Positions 1 to 9,055 of a stretch of 64,000 nt of DNA are shown piece by piece. A program made the position numbers and the translations under genes. The notes under the pieces are model-generated. The model saw nothing but the letters and a program-made list of their open reading frames with translations, was not told the DNA's origin and did not search any database. The DNA comes from Novosphingobium sp. B 225 (GTDB lineage Bacteria > Pseudomonadota > Alphaproteobacteria > Sphingomonadales > Sphingomonadaceae). The DNA lies in contig NZ_MWLM01000064.1 in NCBI RefSeq assembly GCF_002198665.1, forward strand, positions 20,143 through 84,142, given 5' to 3'. Position 1 is the first letter of the stretch. Each line of letters begins with the position of its first letter.

Positions 1-147
1 CCCCAAAGGGGGAGGTGGCTCGCGCAGCGAGACGGAGGGGGGCTGACAAGCAAAGCCGTGGGTCGCGGCTGCACGCTGCCGCGCGCCATCTGTTGCGCCC
101 CTTCCACCATCCTGCGGATGGTTCCCCTCCCCCAGAGGGGGAGGATC
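1..147. repeat. GC-rich palindromic intergenic repeat at left edge
   Basis: Non-coding DNA downstream of the acid phosphatase gene. It holds a perfect 8-bp inverted repeat CCTCCCCC-AGA-GGGGGAGG at 126-144 and a smaller one, CTCGC-GCA-GCGAG, at 19-31. The two lie in a C/G-run-rich context typical of sphingomonad intergenic palindromes. Neither stem is followed by a T-run on either strand, so it is not a classical terminator, although it could stabilise the 3' end of the phosphatase transcript. The element may continue to the left of the window. Confidence 0.55.
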
Positions 148-175
148 CTATAAGTCTTGATTATGCAATTGGCGG

Positions 176-964
176 TCAGCCCCCCGCCAGCGCCGCCGCC
201 TCCGCAGCACAATCGCGTGACGGGGCCTGACGCGGCTTGGCCAGTTCATCGCGCGCGGCTTGCAGATCCGCCTGATAGGCAGGTTCGCTTTGCAGACGGG
301 CGAACACAGCGGCGGCGATTACGCGGCCTTCCTCGACATCGGCTTGCCAGTGGACGTTGCAGAACCGGCGGCTTTCGCCATAGGCCCGCCCGCGCGCCAT
401 CACTTGCGTGGCGCGGTCCGGGACCAGCTGGGCCAGGACCATGCCCCAGCCGAACCCGATCGCGCTGTGGCCCGAAGGGTAGGATCCGTCCGCCGCCAAC
501 GGCTTGGCTGCTTCGGGCGTGCAGATCGGCTGTTTGTTCAGTTCAAACGGACGGTCGCGGCTGTAAAGCTTTTTGGCCTTGCTGGTGGCCAGTCCGAAAT
601 CGACGATTGAACGCCGCAGCAGCTTGTCCAGCGCGGGGGTGGCGGCGGGCGAGATTTCGAACCCGGCAGCGCAGCTCAAAGCCCCGGTGGCCTTGGCACT
701 GAACAGATCGGCGTCGCTGGTCGCAACATCCCAGCGCGGCTTGCCATGCTGCGCCAGAGCCAGCTTGCTCGCGGCCTTGTCACGCGCTTCGGCACCACTT
801 TTCGCAGCGGGGGCGGGCGGGATCAGTGCGGCACTATCGGGCGCGTTTTCGGCGGAGATATAGCCGGGGGGAAACTTGAACACCGGCTTGGCCGGTTCTT
901 CCGCCAGCACTGCCATGCTGACCGCGCCCAGTGCCGCCAGCCCGATCCATCCCATCCGCGTCAT
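176..964 (-). CDS. Class A acid phosphatase (PAP2 superfamily), secreted
   Basis: A 262-residue protein with an N-terminal hydrophobic signal segment ending near AEEPAKP. The PAP2/acid phosphatase signature is complete: KKLYSRDRP, then PSGH, then SRRFCNVHWQAD, which gives the lysine, arginine, phosphate-binding and catalytic histidine positions. Family members remove phosphate from small phosphomonoesters in the periplasm. The start was placed at the second in-frame ATG (964) because GGGAG sits 6 bases before it, whereas the upstream ATG at 970 directly abuts that GGGAG. It follows an NTF2-like gene by 12 bases and is probably the last gene of a three-gene minus-strand unit starting at 2958. 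Its true substrate is unknown. Confidence 0.85.
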   Translation of the reverse strand: MTRMGWIGLAALGAVSMAVLAEEPAKPVFKFPPGYISAENAPDSAALIPPAPAAKSGAEARDKAASKLALAQHGKPRWDVATSDADLFSAKATGALSCAAGFEISPAATPALDKLLRRSIVDFGLATSKAKKLYSRDRPFELNKQPICTPEAAKPLAADGSYPSGHSAIGFGWGMVLAQLVPDRATQVMARGRAYGESRRFCNVHWQADVEEGRVIAAAVFARLQSEPAYQADLQAARDELAKPRQAPSRDCAAEAAALAGG

Positions 965-976
965 CTGCATCTCCCG

Positions 977-1621
977 TCAGTCTGCCCGCACCTTTACCTT
1001 GGGGGCAGCAGCACCGCGTCGCATGGTTTCCAGGTATTTGTCCAGCGGCGCTGGTTCCGCCACCGGCCCGCCATGATCGCCCTCGCGCGCCCAGTATTCG
1101 GCGTAGCTGGGGAACAGTTTGTGGAAATTGCCTTCTGCCCAGTCCGTTCCCGGCCAGCGCATCTTGTTGTCACCAATCGGCGGCTGGTTGAGATCGGTGG
1201 CGTACCAGTACAGCGGCAAACGTCGCGCGAAGAACCAACGCCCGTCGGTTCTGACATAGTCATCGACATACATCATCTGCATGATCACCCATTCATCGCC
1301 GGTCTCATGCTCGTTCTTGGAATAGACCACGCCGTGGGCATGATCGGGATCGTCGAATTCGATCACATGTCCGCCGATGTGGTGCGACGTGCCGGTGAAG
1401 GGCGAACGCAGTGTGCGGTCCATGTAGGCGCGCAGGGCGAGCCGGCCCGAGGCGTCCTTGCCCACCCGCACGTCCGCCGGGAACAGGCTGACCATCGCGT
1501 CCATATCGCGCATGTCGAGCGCGAGGGCATATTTGGCCGGGAGCTGCCGGATCGCATCGAGCGATTCCAGCCGGTCGATCCGGGCCAGAAGAGCAGCATC
1601 TGGCAGGGCGGCATCAGTCAT
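977..1621 (-). CDS. SnoaL/NTF2-like protein
   Basis: A 214-residue protein of the SnoaL_4/NTF2-like cone-barrel family. The N-terminus has the usual helix pattern (RLESLDAIRQLPAKYALALD) and the body has alternating strands with HHIGGHVIEF and WVIMQMMYVDDYVR. Proteins of this fold act as isomerases, dehydratases or hydrolases of small hydrophobic ligands, and bile-acid 7-alpha-dehydratases (BaiE type) share it. The start ATG overlaps the stop of the upstream DUF1254 gene by one base (TGATG), so the two are translationally coupled. No catalytic residues can be assigned with confidence. The activity is unknown, but the shared promoter region with a TonB receptor suggests a role in uptake or modification of a hydrophobic substrate. 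Confidence 0.75.
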   Translation of the reverse strand: MTDAALPDAALLARIDRLESLDAIRQLPAKYALALDMRDMDAMVSLFPADVRVGKDASGRLALRAYMDRTLRSPFTGTSHHIGGHVIEFDDPDHAHGVVYSKNEHETGDEWVIMQMMYVDDYVRTDGRWFFARRLPLYWYATDLNQPPIGDNKMRWPGTDWAEGNFHKLFPSYAEYWAREGDHGGPVAEPAPLDKYLETMRRGAAAPKVKVRAD

Positions 1622-2958
1622 CAATCGATCCTTTCGACCGGAGGCAGGGCATAGCTGCCGTCGAGTGCAGCGGCATGGGGCAGGTACAGCCGGGCGACAA
1701 GCGTGAAGCCGCTCGCCGGGACCGGCAGCCAGTTGGAGGTGCCCGCACGCGGGCGGGTGTTTGACAGGGTCAGGCTGAGCGATCCGTCTGCGGCGAACTT
1801 CAGCCCCTTGGTGCGGTCACCAATGGTGTAGCGGTGGATCGCGTTTTCGCTCAGCTGCACCCCTTGCGCGGTATAGGCGGTGATTGACCAGAAGGCGCTA
1901 ACCGGGGGCAGCTGACCCTTGGCAAAGCGGATCCGATAGCGCTTGCTGCCGGTCAGCCACTGGCCCGTGCTGTCTTTGATTGCCGCCGGATAAATCGATT
2001 CCTCGCGCGCGTTGACATAGCCGCCGCGCGCGGCCTCGGCTCGCAGCAGGAAATCGTCGCCCGGGTTGTCCATCGCGCGGGACAACAGCCAGCCGTTGGT
2101 GGTCTGGCTGGGGCGGAACCCCTGGGCTTTCAGCACTTCTGGCCCGATCCGCAGCGCACAGGACAGGCCGAGCTTTTGCGCGGGGCTCAGCTGGTCCGGA
2201 TCGAACCGGGCCGTTGGACCGAAACCGGCGCGGTCAAACTGGGCCATCAGGGCGGTCTCGCCGGGCGTGGCCGGAACGCTGTGCAGCGCCTGATTGAGGA
2301 GGGTGAAAAAGGCCAGACTGTCAAACGGCTGCAGCGGCGCGGCATCGCTCACCGGCTCGCCCGCTGCGCCCTGCATCAGAATCGAACGCGCGATCCGCTG
2401 GGCTGCAGCCTCGTCGCCGGGGTCGCTTACCAACACGCGGCCGAGCATCCAGGCAGTGTCGGTCGGCACATGGAACGCGGTATAACCGGGCGGCACTTCG
2501 CCACCCGACGGGCCGACCAGCGCATACTTCGTCGCCTTGCCACCGTTGGTGCGGGTGCCAAGATGATGCGGCTTGCCGTAGAGGTCCATGAAGGCCAGCG
2601 TGTAATAGCGCGCGCCCAGCGCTGGCACATCCAGCAGCACGGGACCGTGCGACAGATCGAGCCAGGCGTTGAGGTACAGTGTGTCGGAATTGGGCGCGCG
2701 CAACTGGCCTTGCGTCGCCGGGGTCAGCAGGTGCGGATAGACCGCGATCTGATTGACTGGCGCGACCACTGGTTGATCGGCCCGGGTCCGGTGGGTTTCG
2801 TTGAAGCGCTGCTTCAGCAGGTCGACCATGGGGAAGCCATAGATATAGCCCTGCAGGCCCATGCTCTGCGCCAAAGCGGCGGTGGGATCGGTGGCGGCTG
2901 TCTGACATTCGCTGGCCGTGGGCAACGCCGCAGCAGCTGCCAGTGCAATCGTTAGCAT
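1621..2958 (-). CDS. DUF1254/DUF1214 family secreted protein
   Basis: A 445-residue protein with a short signal-like N-terminus (MLTIALAAAAALPTASE). An N-terminal DUF1254 region contains GYIYGFPMVDLLKQ and NSDTLYLNAWLDLS, and a C-terminal DUF1214 region contains SNTRPRAGTSNWLPVP. The biochemical role of this family is not established. It is preceded by a strong purine-rich ribosome site (AAAGGGGGG) and is the first gene of a minus-strand unit divergent from the TonB receptor, with two copies of a 28-bp dyad in the 148-bp gap. A DUF1214 protein next to an NTF2-like gene occurs again at 19587-20675, in the steroid operon, which supports a shared pathway role. Confidence 0.75.
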   Translation of the reverse strand: MLTIALAAAAALPTASECQTAATDPTAALAQSMGLQGYIYGFPMVDLLKQRFNETHRTRADQPVVAPVNQIAVYPHLLTPATQGQLRAPNSDTLYLNAWLDLSHGPVLLDVPALGARYYTLAFMDLYGKPHHLGTRTNGGKATKYALVGPSGGEVPPGYTAFHVPTDTAWMLGRVLVSDPGDEAAAQRIARSILMQGAAGEPVSDAAPLQPFDSLAFFTLLNQALHSVPATPGETALMAQFDRAGFGPTARFDPDQLSPAQKLGLSCALRIGPEVLKAQGFRPSQTTNGWLLSRAMDNPGDDFLLRAEAARGGYVNAREESIYPAAIKDSTGQWLTGSKRYRIRFAKGQLPPVSAFWSITAYTAQGVQLSENAIHRYTIGDRTKGLKFAADGSLSLTLSNTRPRAGTSNWLPVPASGFTLVARLYLPHAAALDGSYALPPVERID

Positions 2959-2970
2959 CGCCCCCCTTTC

Positions 2971-2998
2971 GCGTAATTTGTCTTGATTTGAGCTACGC
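2971..2998. promoter_or_regulatory. 28-bp dyad operator candidate, copy 1
   Basis: GCGTA at 2971-2975 and TACGC at 2994-2998, separated by 18 bases, form an exact inverted repeat. It starts 12 bases upstream of the DUF1254 start codon (minus strand). The same 28-bp layout recurs at 3033-3060 and at 29082-29109. It is probably the binding site of a dimeric regulator, with arm centres 23 bp apart. The regulator is not identified. Confidence 0.55.
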
Positions 2999-3032
2999 TA
3001 TCCAATTTTCAATTGTATCGCAACATGGGTTC

Positions 3033-3060
3033 GCGTAAATGATTGGCATCACGGTTACGC
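3033..3060. promoter_or_regulatory. 28-bp dyad operator candidate, copy 2
   Basis: GCGTAA at 3033-3038 and TTACGC at 3055-3060 form a perfect 6-bp inverted repeat with 16 bases between the arms. This is the best-preserved of the three copies. It lies 46 bases upstream of the TonB receptor start and 62 bases from copy 1. The extended right arm TACGCAAATC is identical to the copy at 29105-29114, between the two steroid operons. Confidence 0.6.
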
Positions 3061-3106
3061 AAATCTGGCCGACAAAGGCTGGATCACCACTCTGGGAGGA
3101 GAGGAT

Positions 3107-5467
3107 ATGACCCGACTGCTTGCATCCACCGCGCTGGCTTCGCTTGGCGCACTGATCGCGGCCCCGGCCCTGGCGCAGGACGCCGCTGCAAATAGCGACA
3201 ATTCCGGGATCGGTGAAATCGTGGTGACCGCGCAAAAACGCGCGGAAAACATCCAGGACGTGCCGATCGCGATTTCGGCGGTGGGCAGCAAGTTTCTCGA
3301 ATCGCGCGGGATCACCTCGATCGACGGGCTCGGTTCGGTTTCTCCCAACGTGAAGATCGAACGTGCGCCTTCGAACAAGACCGCGGCGCAGATTTCGATC
3401 CGCGGTTCGGTGACGATCAATCCGGCGATCACCTGGGAACCGGCAGTGGGGCTCTATCTTGACGGGGTCTATGTCGCCAAGGTTCAGGGTTCGATCTTTG
3501 ACATTGCCGATCTGGAGCGGGTCGAAGTGCTGCGCGGGCCGCAGGGGACGCTCTATGGCCGCAATGCGCTGGCCGGGGCGATCAACCTGGTGACCAAGAA
3601 GCCCAGCGGCGAACTGCACGCCAGCGGCGAAGTCAGCTATGGCAATTACGATTTCTGGCGCGCCAAGGCGGTGCTCGATCTGCCCGCAATCGGCCCGCTC
3701 TCAGTCAAACTCTCGGGCCAGCTGACCAAGCGTGACGGGTTCGTGAAGATCACCCCCAACCCCTATCCCGCCGCTTTCCTCGCTCTGCCCAATTCGGTCA
3801 CCTCGACCAACGATGTCGACGGGCAGAGCTTTATGGCGCAGGTCCGGCTGAAGCCGGAAGGGCCGCTGACGATTGATTATACCTTCGATTACAGCCGCAA
3901 CCGTCAGAAGCCGGACTTTGCCCAGCTCTATTCGGTACTGGGCAACAATCCGGCATCGTTCAACGATCTGTGGACCGATCCGGCGATCCTGGCCGCGATT
4001 GCGCCGCTGGGGCTCTATGCCAGCAAGACCCGCCAGACCACCGGCAGTGTCAACGCCAGCCCGTTGTATGAATATTCCCGTTCGATGGGCCATGCGCTGA
4101 CGATCGGGCTAGATCTCGGTAATGTGACTCTGAAGTCGATCACCGCCTACCGCAAGCTCAAGTGGGAAGACTCGCTCGATCTCGATGGCTCGCCACTTGA
4201 TGTGGCCTTTACCCAGCGCCTGTCGGATTTCCGGGCCTGGAGCCAGGAATTGCAGGCCACCGGTTCGGCGATGGATGACAAGCTGAAGTACGTCCTCGGC
4301 GGGTTCTACTACAACGAAAAGGCGGAAACGTTGGGGCCGCAGTTCTTCTTCGGGTTCCTCAATCAGGTTGCGGCGCCCGGCGCGGCGGTGCTGCAATCGG
4401 ACTATGGCGGGCACACCAAGGCCTATGCCGCCTATGCCCAGATCGATTACCAGCTGGCCGATCCGCTGACCCTGACCCTGGGCGGACGCTATACCCACGA
4501 AAAGAAGGACATTCGCCGCTTCTTCGGGGTGGGCAAGCCGGTGATCCCGCTGTTCAACCTGCCCTATGGCGGCGCGCCCGATGCGACCTTCAACAAGTTC
4601 ACCCCGGCGGTGACGCTGGCCTATGAAGCATCACCTGACGTCAATCTCTATGCCCGCTGGGCGCGTGGCTACAAGTCGGGCGGGTTCAATGGGGAAACCG
4701 ACGTTTCGGGCCTGATCGGCAGCCCGTTCTCGTGCTCTACCGCGCCGGGCAAGGCGAGCGAGCTGTGCAATCCCTATCGGCCCGAGCTGGTTGACAGCTA
4801 TGAAGTCGGGATCAAGGCCCGGCTCGCCGATGGCAAGGTGATCCTCAACCTCGCGGGCTTCTGGGACGAGCACAAGGACATCCAGCTTTCGGTCTTCACC
4901 GCCAAGGGAGCCGCCGCTTCCGAAGTGCGCAATGCGGCCAAGGCGCGGATCCAGGGGCTGGAGCTGGAAACCGTGCTCAAGCCGATCCCGGCGCTGACCA
5001 TCAACGGTTCGATTGCGGTGCTTGACGCCAAGTACAAGAGCTACCTTGATGGCGGCGTCGATGTGTCCAACAACCGGGCCTTCCCGCATACGCCCAAGTT
5101 CACCGCCAACCTGGGGGTCAACTGGGATGTCGTGACCGGCGATTGGGGCAAGTTCAGCCTGATCGGCGATCTCAACCACGTGGGCAAGTACTACACCTTC
5201 CCCTATGCGCTGGTCGGTGATCCCTACACCACCCAGGTCGCGGCCACCACGCAGTCCAAGGGCCGCACCATCATAAACCTGCGCGCGGCGCTGGCGGATG
5301 TTTCGGTGGGCGGGGCGAAGTTCGATATTGCGGCCTGGGTCAAGAATGTGACCAAGGAAAGCAATGCCCAGAACTTCATCGATTTCGGCCCCGGTTTTGG
5401 TGGGCTGACCCTGGCCTATTTCCCCGATCCCCGGACCTATGGTCTGACGATCGGCTTCAAGTACTGA
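3107..5467 (+). CDS. TonB-dependent outer-membrane receptor
   Basis: A 786-residue receptor. It has a signal peptide (MTRLLASTALASLGALIAAP, cut near ALAQ), a TonB-box-like GEIVVTAQKR, a plug domain with the conserved RVEVLRGPQGTLYGRNALAG, and a beta-barrel that ends in the aromatic-terminated strand YGLTIGFKY. Such receptors import large or hydrophobic substrates across the outer membrane using TonB energy. The ligand cannot be read from sequence. The shared dyad with the steroid operons' promoter suggests steroids or a related terpenoid rather than iron. It has a ribosome site (GGGAGGAGAGG) just before the ATG and is followed after 22 bases by an SDR gene, probably in one transcript. Confidence 0.93.
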   Translation: MTRLLASTALASLGALIAAPALAQDAAANSDNSGIGEIVVTAQKRAENIQDVPIAISAVGSKFLESRGITSIDGLGSVSPNVKIERAPSNKTAAQISIRGSVTINPAITWEPAVGLYLDGVYVAKVQGSIFDIADLERVEVLRGPQGTLYGRNALAGAINLVTKKPSGELHASGEVSYGNYDFWRAKAVLDLPAIGPLSVKLSGQLTKRDGFVKITPNPYPAAFLALPNSVTSTNDVDGQSFMAQVRLKPEGPLTIDYTFDYSRNRQKPDFAQLYSVLGNNPASFNDLWTDPAILAAIAPLGLYASKTRQTTGSVNASPLYEYSRSMGHALTIGLDLGNVTLKSITAYRKLKWEDSLDLDGSPLDVAFTQRLSDFRAWSQELQATGSAMDDKLKYVLGGFYYNEKAETLGPQFFFGFLNQVAAPGAAVLQSDYGGHTKAYAAYAQIDYQLADPLTLTLGGRYTHEKKDIRRFFGVGKPVIPLFNLPYGGAPDATFNKFTPAVTLAYEASPDVNLYARWARGYKSGGFNGETDVSGLIGSPFSCSTAPGKASELCNPYRPELVDSYEVGIKARLADGKVILNLAGFWDEHKDIQLSVFTAKGAAASEVRNAAKARIQGLELETVLKPIPALTINGSIAVLDAKYKSYLDGGVDVSNNRAFPHTPKFTANLGVNWDVVTGDWGKFSLIGDLNHVGKYYTFPYALVGDPYTTQVAATTQSKGRTIINLRAALADVSVGGAKFDIAAWVKNVTKESNAQNFIDFGPGFGGLTLAYFPDPRTYGLTIGFKY

Positions 5468-5489
5468 TTGCAGGCAGGGAGAAACAGTG

Positions 5490-6233
5490 ATGCGCCGATT
5501 TGAAGGCAAGAACGTCCTCGTCACCGGGGCGGCATCGGGGATCGGGCGGGCGACCGCGATCCGCTTTGCGGCTGAGGGGGCCAAGGTCACCATCGGCGAT
5601 ATCAACGCGGTCGGCCTTTCCGAAACCGCTGCGATGATGGCCAGCCCCCCGCGTGTGCAGCCGTTTGACGCCAGCGATTTTGCCAGTTGCAAAGCGCTGG
5701 TCGATGCGGCGGCGGCGGACGGGCTGGACGTGGTCTGCAACGTCTCGGGCATGCTCAAATGGGGGCCGAGCCAGGATTTCAGCCTCGATGACTTCGAACG
5801 CATTCTGAAGATCAACACCACCAGCGTCTTCGCGATGTGCCAGGCGGCCTATCCGCATCTGGTCAAAAGCAAGGGCTGCATTGTCAACACCGCCTCTACC
5901 GCAGCGCTTCAGGGCATCGCCTATACCATCGCCTATTCGGCATCGAAGCATGGCGTGGCGGCGATTACCAAGGGGCTGGCGGTGGAATGGGCCAGCAAGG
6001 GCATCCGCATCAATGCGATCTGTCCGGGCCACGTCAACACGCCGATGGGCAATGCCCCGCCGCCGCCGGGGGATGTCGACTGGGCGCTGGTGATGCGCAA
6101 CGCGCCCAAGCTGACCGAGGGCATGTGCGAGCCGGAACATATTGCCGGGCTGTTCGCCTATCTGGCGAGTGACGAGGCTTGCAAGATCACTGGTTCACTG
6201 TTCACGATGGATGGTGGTCAATTGGCCGGTTGA
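5490..6233 (+). CDS. Short-chain dehydrogenase/reductase
   Basis: A 247-residue classical SDR. It has the nucleotide-binding TGAASGIG near residue 12, the active-site serine in NTASTAAL, YSASK as catalytic Tyr-x-x-x-Lys, and a C-terminal GGQLAG. The usual NNAG motif is replaced by CNVSG, an uncommon but tolerated change. It probably oxidises or reduces a hydroxyl/ketone on the substrate brought in by the upstream TonB receptor; hydroxysteroid dehydrogenase activity is an inference from context. The ATG at 5490 was chosen (GGGAG 8 bases upstream); a GTG directly before it at 5487 is an alternative. A strong terminator follows at 6315. Confidence 0.85.
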   Translation: MRRFEGKNVLVTGAASGIGRATAIRFAAEGAKVTIGDINAVGLSETAAMMASPPRVQPFDASDFASCKALVDAAAADGLDVVCNVSGMLKWGPSQDFSLDDFERILKINTTSVFAMCQAAYPHLVKSKGCIVNTASTAALQGIAYTIAYSASKHGVAAITKGLAVEWASKGIRINAICPGHVNTPMGNAPPPPGDVDWALVMRNAPKLTEGMCEPEHIAGLFAYLASDEACKITGSLFTMDGGQLAG

Positions 6234-6314
6234 GGGCGTTTTTCTGTGCCCCAAACTGCGCTGACTAGCATTGAAAAACAACGATATTCCTTGAGTTAGT
6301 TGATAAAACACATC

Positions 6315-6348
6315 CTCGCGGCGAGTTTTCGCGCCGCGAGATGTTTTT
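6315..6348 (+). terminator. Rho-independent terminator
   Basis: A perfect 9-bp stem, CTCGCGGCG (6315-6323) and CGCCGCGAG (6332-6340), encloses an 8-base loop (AGTTTTCG) and is followed by ATG and six Ts (6343-6348). ACAT/ATGT outside the stem can extend pairing. It lies 82 bases after the SDR stop and ends the TonB receptor-SDR transcript. Four As on the left side (6305-6308) leave room for weak activity on the other strand. Confidence 0.85.
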
Positions 6349-6607
6349 TGCCTGCCCCTGTGCCGGGGCCGTGCGAATCCAACAATGTCAAAGAGCGGCG
6401 GCGAGTCTGACATTCCGGCGCGATGTAGGAAAATGGTTTTCCGAGGGTGCGCGATTGGCCGCTCCGTCAACGCTTTGCACTGCTACCGCCCCATTTGCGC
6501 TTTGCAAGAATGGAGCGGGATTGCCGGACAGCCAAATCCCCCGCCATTCCTGAATTCACACGCGAAGCACGTGACGGAGGGATAATCCCTGCGCTAGAGC
6601 CAAAGGC
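6349..6607. other. Intergenic region without recognised features
   Basis: Between the terminator and hrpB. I see no supported gene, RNA or repeat. It presumably contains the hrpB promoter; no convincing -35/-10 pair was assigned. Confidence 0.4.
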
Positions 6608-9055
6608 GTGACCGAACCGCTGCCGATCCACGCCGTCCTGCCAGACCTGCTTGCCGCCCTGCGCGCAGGCAGCGGCGCGGTGCTGATTGCGCCGCCGGGG
6701 GCAGGCAAGACCACGGCGGTCGCGCCCGCGCTGCTGGATCAGCCATGGTGCAGCGGCAGCGTAATCGTGCTCAGCCCGCGCCGGGTAGCGGCGCGCGCGG
6801 CGGCAGAGCGGATGGCTGAACAGGTGGGCGAACCCTGCGGCGAGAGCATCGGCTATCTCACCCGGCTTGACAGCAAGCGATCAGCCCGCACCCGCGTACT
6901 GGTGATGACCGAGGCGATTTTCGTCGCGACTATCGCCAGCGATCCCGAACTGGCGGGCACCAGCGCCGTGCTGTTTGACGAGGCGCACGAACGCCATCTC
7001 GACAGCGATCTGGGCCTCGCGCTCGCCATCGAAAGCCAGCAGGTGCTGCGCCCCGACCTGCGGCTGGTGGTGATGAGCGCGACGATTGACGGCACCCGCT
7101 TTGCCAGCCTGCTGGGGGATGCGCCGGTGATCGAAAGCGCGGGCAAGGCCCACCCGCTGACACTGCGCTGGCTGGGCGCGCGGCCTGACCTGAGAATCGA
7201 GGACGCGATGACCAGCGCGGTGCTGACCGCCTGGCGCGAGGAACAGGGCGACGTGCTGGCTTTCCTGCCCGGCGTGGGCGAGATTGAGCGCGTGCGCGAA
7301 CGGCTGGCGGAAAAGCTGCCTGCTGCATTGGTCCTGCCGCTCCACGGGCAATGCGAACCCCAGGCCCAGCGCACGGCGATCCGGCGTGACCCGCAAGGGC
7401 GGCGACGGATCGTGCTGGCCACGGCGATTGCCGAAACCTCGCTCACGCTGGATGGCGTGTCGGTGGTGGTCGATGCCGGGCTGTCGCGCCGGGCGGAGTT
7501 TGACAAGGCCGCCGGGGTGACGCGCCTCGTCACCCACCGCGCCAGTCAGGCCGCCGCTGCCCAGCGCGCGGGCCGCGCGGCGCGGCAGGGGCCGGGCGTG
7601 GCTTACCGGTTGTGGGAAGAGGCGGCGCATCCGGGCCGCGCGCCGTTCGATCCGCCGGAAATGCTGACCAGCGATCTGGCCCCGCTGCTGCTGACGCTGG
7701 CCGGATGGGGCGCGGGTGATCCCGCCGCGCTGCCCTGGCTCGATCCGCCGCCCGGTGCAGCATTGGCTGCAGCAAAGGTGCTGCTGCAGGCGCTCGGTGC
7801 GCTGGACGCAGCGGGCCGGATTACCGATCATGGGCGTGCCGTGGCCAGACTGCCGATGGACCCGCGGCCTGCGCACATGCTGCTCTATGCTGCGCAGCAT
7901 GGGGCACAAGCGGATGCAGCAAAATTGGCCCTGCTGCTGCAGGAACGCGCCCTGGGCGGGCGCGGAGATGATCTGGCCGCACGGCTCGATCGGTGGAATT
8001 CGGATCGTTCCGGGCGGGCGGAAGCGTCGCGCAAATTGGCGGAGCGGTGGGCGCGGGCGGCTGACGGACTGGTGCAGCGGCGCGACACGGACCATCCTCC
8101 GCTCGCAATCCTGCTTTCCGAAGCCTTCCCGGACAACTTGTCCCGCCGCCGCTCGGCATCGGGTGAGGAATGGCTCGCCGCCGGGGGCAGGGGGCTGCGG
8201 CTTGATCCCGCCAGCCCGCTGGTCCGCGCCGAATGGCTGGCGGTGGGTGAAGCGCAGGGCGAGGCCAAGGGCGCGCGGATCACCGGGGCGATTGCCCTGA
8301 CCGAGGGTGAGATCACCCGCTGGCTCGCGCACCGGATCGAACGGCGCTCCACCTTGCGCTGGGTGGCGGACGAACGCCGGGTAGAGGCTTTGCTCGAACG
8401 CCGGATCGGCGCGGTCACGCTGGCGCGCGGCCCCGATCCCGCGCCCGATCCGCAGGCGCTGCGGCTGTTCCTGTGCGAACGGGTGCGCGGCGATGGGCTG
8501 GACTTGCTGCCATTCTCGCCCGCCAGCCACGCCCTGCTGCGGCGTGCGCGCTATGCCGGGGTCGCGGCGCTGGCGGATCAGGCGCTGCTGGACGATTTGG
8601 AACAGTGGCTGGCCCCGCTGCTCGAACGCCGGATCGATGCACTGCCACCGGGAAAACTGCACGAAGCCCTGCGCGCGCGGCTGGACTATGCTGCGCAAGC
8701 CCAGCTCGACAAGCTGGCCCCGCCGCAGTTCACCAGCCCGGCGGGAACCAGCCATGCGATCGATTATGACGATCCCGGCGGGCCATCGGTGGAACTGCGG
8801 GTGCAGGCACTGTTCGGGCTGGAACGCCACCCCATGTTCGGCCAGCCGCCGCAACCCTTACTGCTCAAGCTGACCGACCCGGGCGGCAAACCGCTCCAGA
8901 CCACGCGCGATCTGCCCGGCTTCTGGCGCGGATCGTGGCGCGATGTGGTGAAGGACATGAAGGGCCGCTATCCCAAACACCGCTGGCCGGATGAGCCCTG
9001 GCGGGAGGACCCCAGCCTGAAAACCAAGAATGCGTTTGAGCGGGGGCGGCGGTGA
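6608..9055 (+). CDS. hrpB: ATP-dependent RNA helicase HrpB (DEAH family)
   Basis: An 815-residue helicase of the usual HrpB length. Motif I is APPGAGKTT (about residue 28), motif II is DEAH in LFDEAHERH, motif III is MSAT and motif VI is QRAGRAAR. The C-terminal HrpB-specific region follows, with a basic end (KNAFERGRR). HrpB proteins are DEAH-box RNA helicases; in proteobacteria they have been linked to mRNA processing, but the role here is not known. The start is a GTG at 6608 giving MTEPLPIHAVLPDLL, a typical HrpB N-terminus. It stands alone on the plus strand, upstream of the inverted-repeat region at 9056. Confidence 0.93.
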   Translation: MTEPLPIHAVLPDLLAALRAGSGAVLIAPPGAGKTTAVAPALLDQPWCSGSVIVLSPRRVAARAAAERMAEQVGEPCGESIGYLTRLDSKRSARTRVLVMTEAIFVATIASDPELAGTSAVLFDEAHERHLDSDLGLALAIESQQVLRPDLRLVVMSATIDGTRFASLLGDAPVIESAGKAHPLTLRWLGARPDLRIEDAMTSAVLTAWREEQGDVLAFLPGVGEIERVRERLAEKLPAALVLPLHGQCEPQAQRTAIRRDPQGRRRIVLATAIAETSLTLDGVSVVVDAGLSRRAEFDKAAGVTRLVTHRASQAAAAQRAGRAARQGPGVAYRLWEEAAHPGRAPFDPPEMLTSDLAPLLLTLAGWGAGDPAALPWLDPPPGAALAAAKVLLQALGALDAAGRITDHGRAVARLPMDPRPAHMLLYAAQHGAQADAAKLALLLQERALGGRGDDLAARLDRWNSDRSGRAEASRKLAERWARAADGLVQRRDTDHPPLAILLSEAFPDNLSRRRSASGEEWLAAGGRGLRLDPASPLVRAEWLAVGEAQGEAKGARITGAIALTEGEITRWLAHRIERRSTLRWVADERRVEALLERRIGAVTLARGPDPAPDPQALRLFLCERVRGDGLDLLPFSPASHALLRRARYAGVAALADQALLDDLEQWLAPLLERRIDALPPGKLHEALRARLDYAAQAQLDKLAPPQFTSPAGTSHAIDYDDPGGPSVELRVQALFGLERHPMFGQPPQPLLLKLTDPGGKPLQTTRDLPGFWRGSWRDVVKDMKGRYPKHRWPDEPWREDPSLKTKNAFERGRR

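Noticed and set aside
4631-5821. 396-codon minus-strand frame across the TonB receptor 3' end and the SDR
   Set aside because: Antisense to well-supported genes with motifs; no start signal or domain.
6881-8854. Long open frame (657 codons) on the minus strand across hrpB
   Set aside because: It is antisense to a helicase with all motifs, has no family features and reflects high-GC codon bias.
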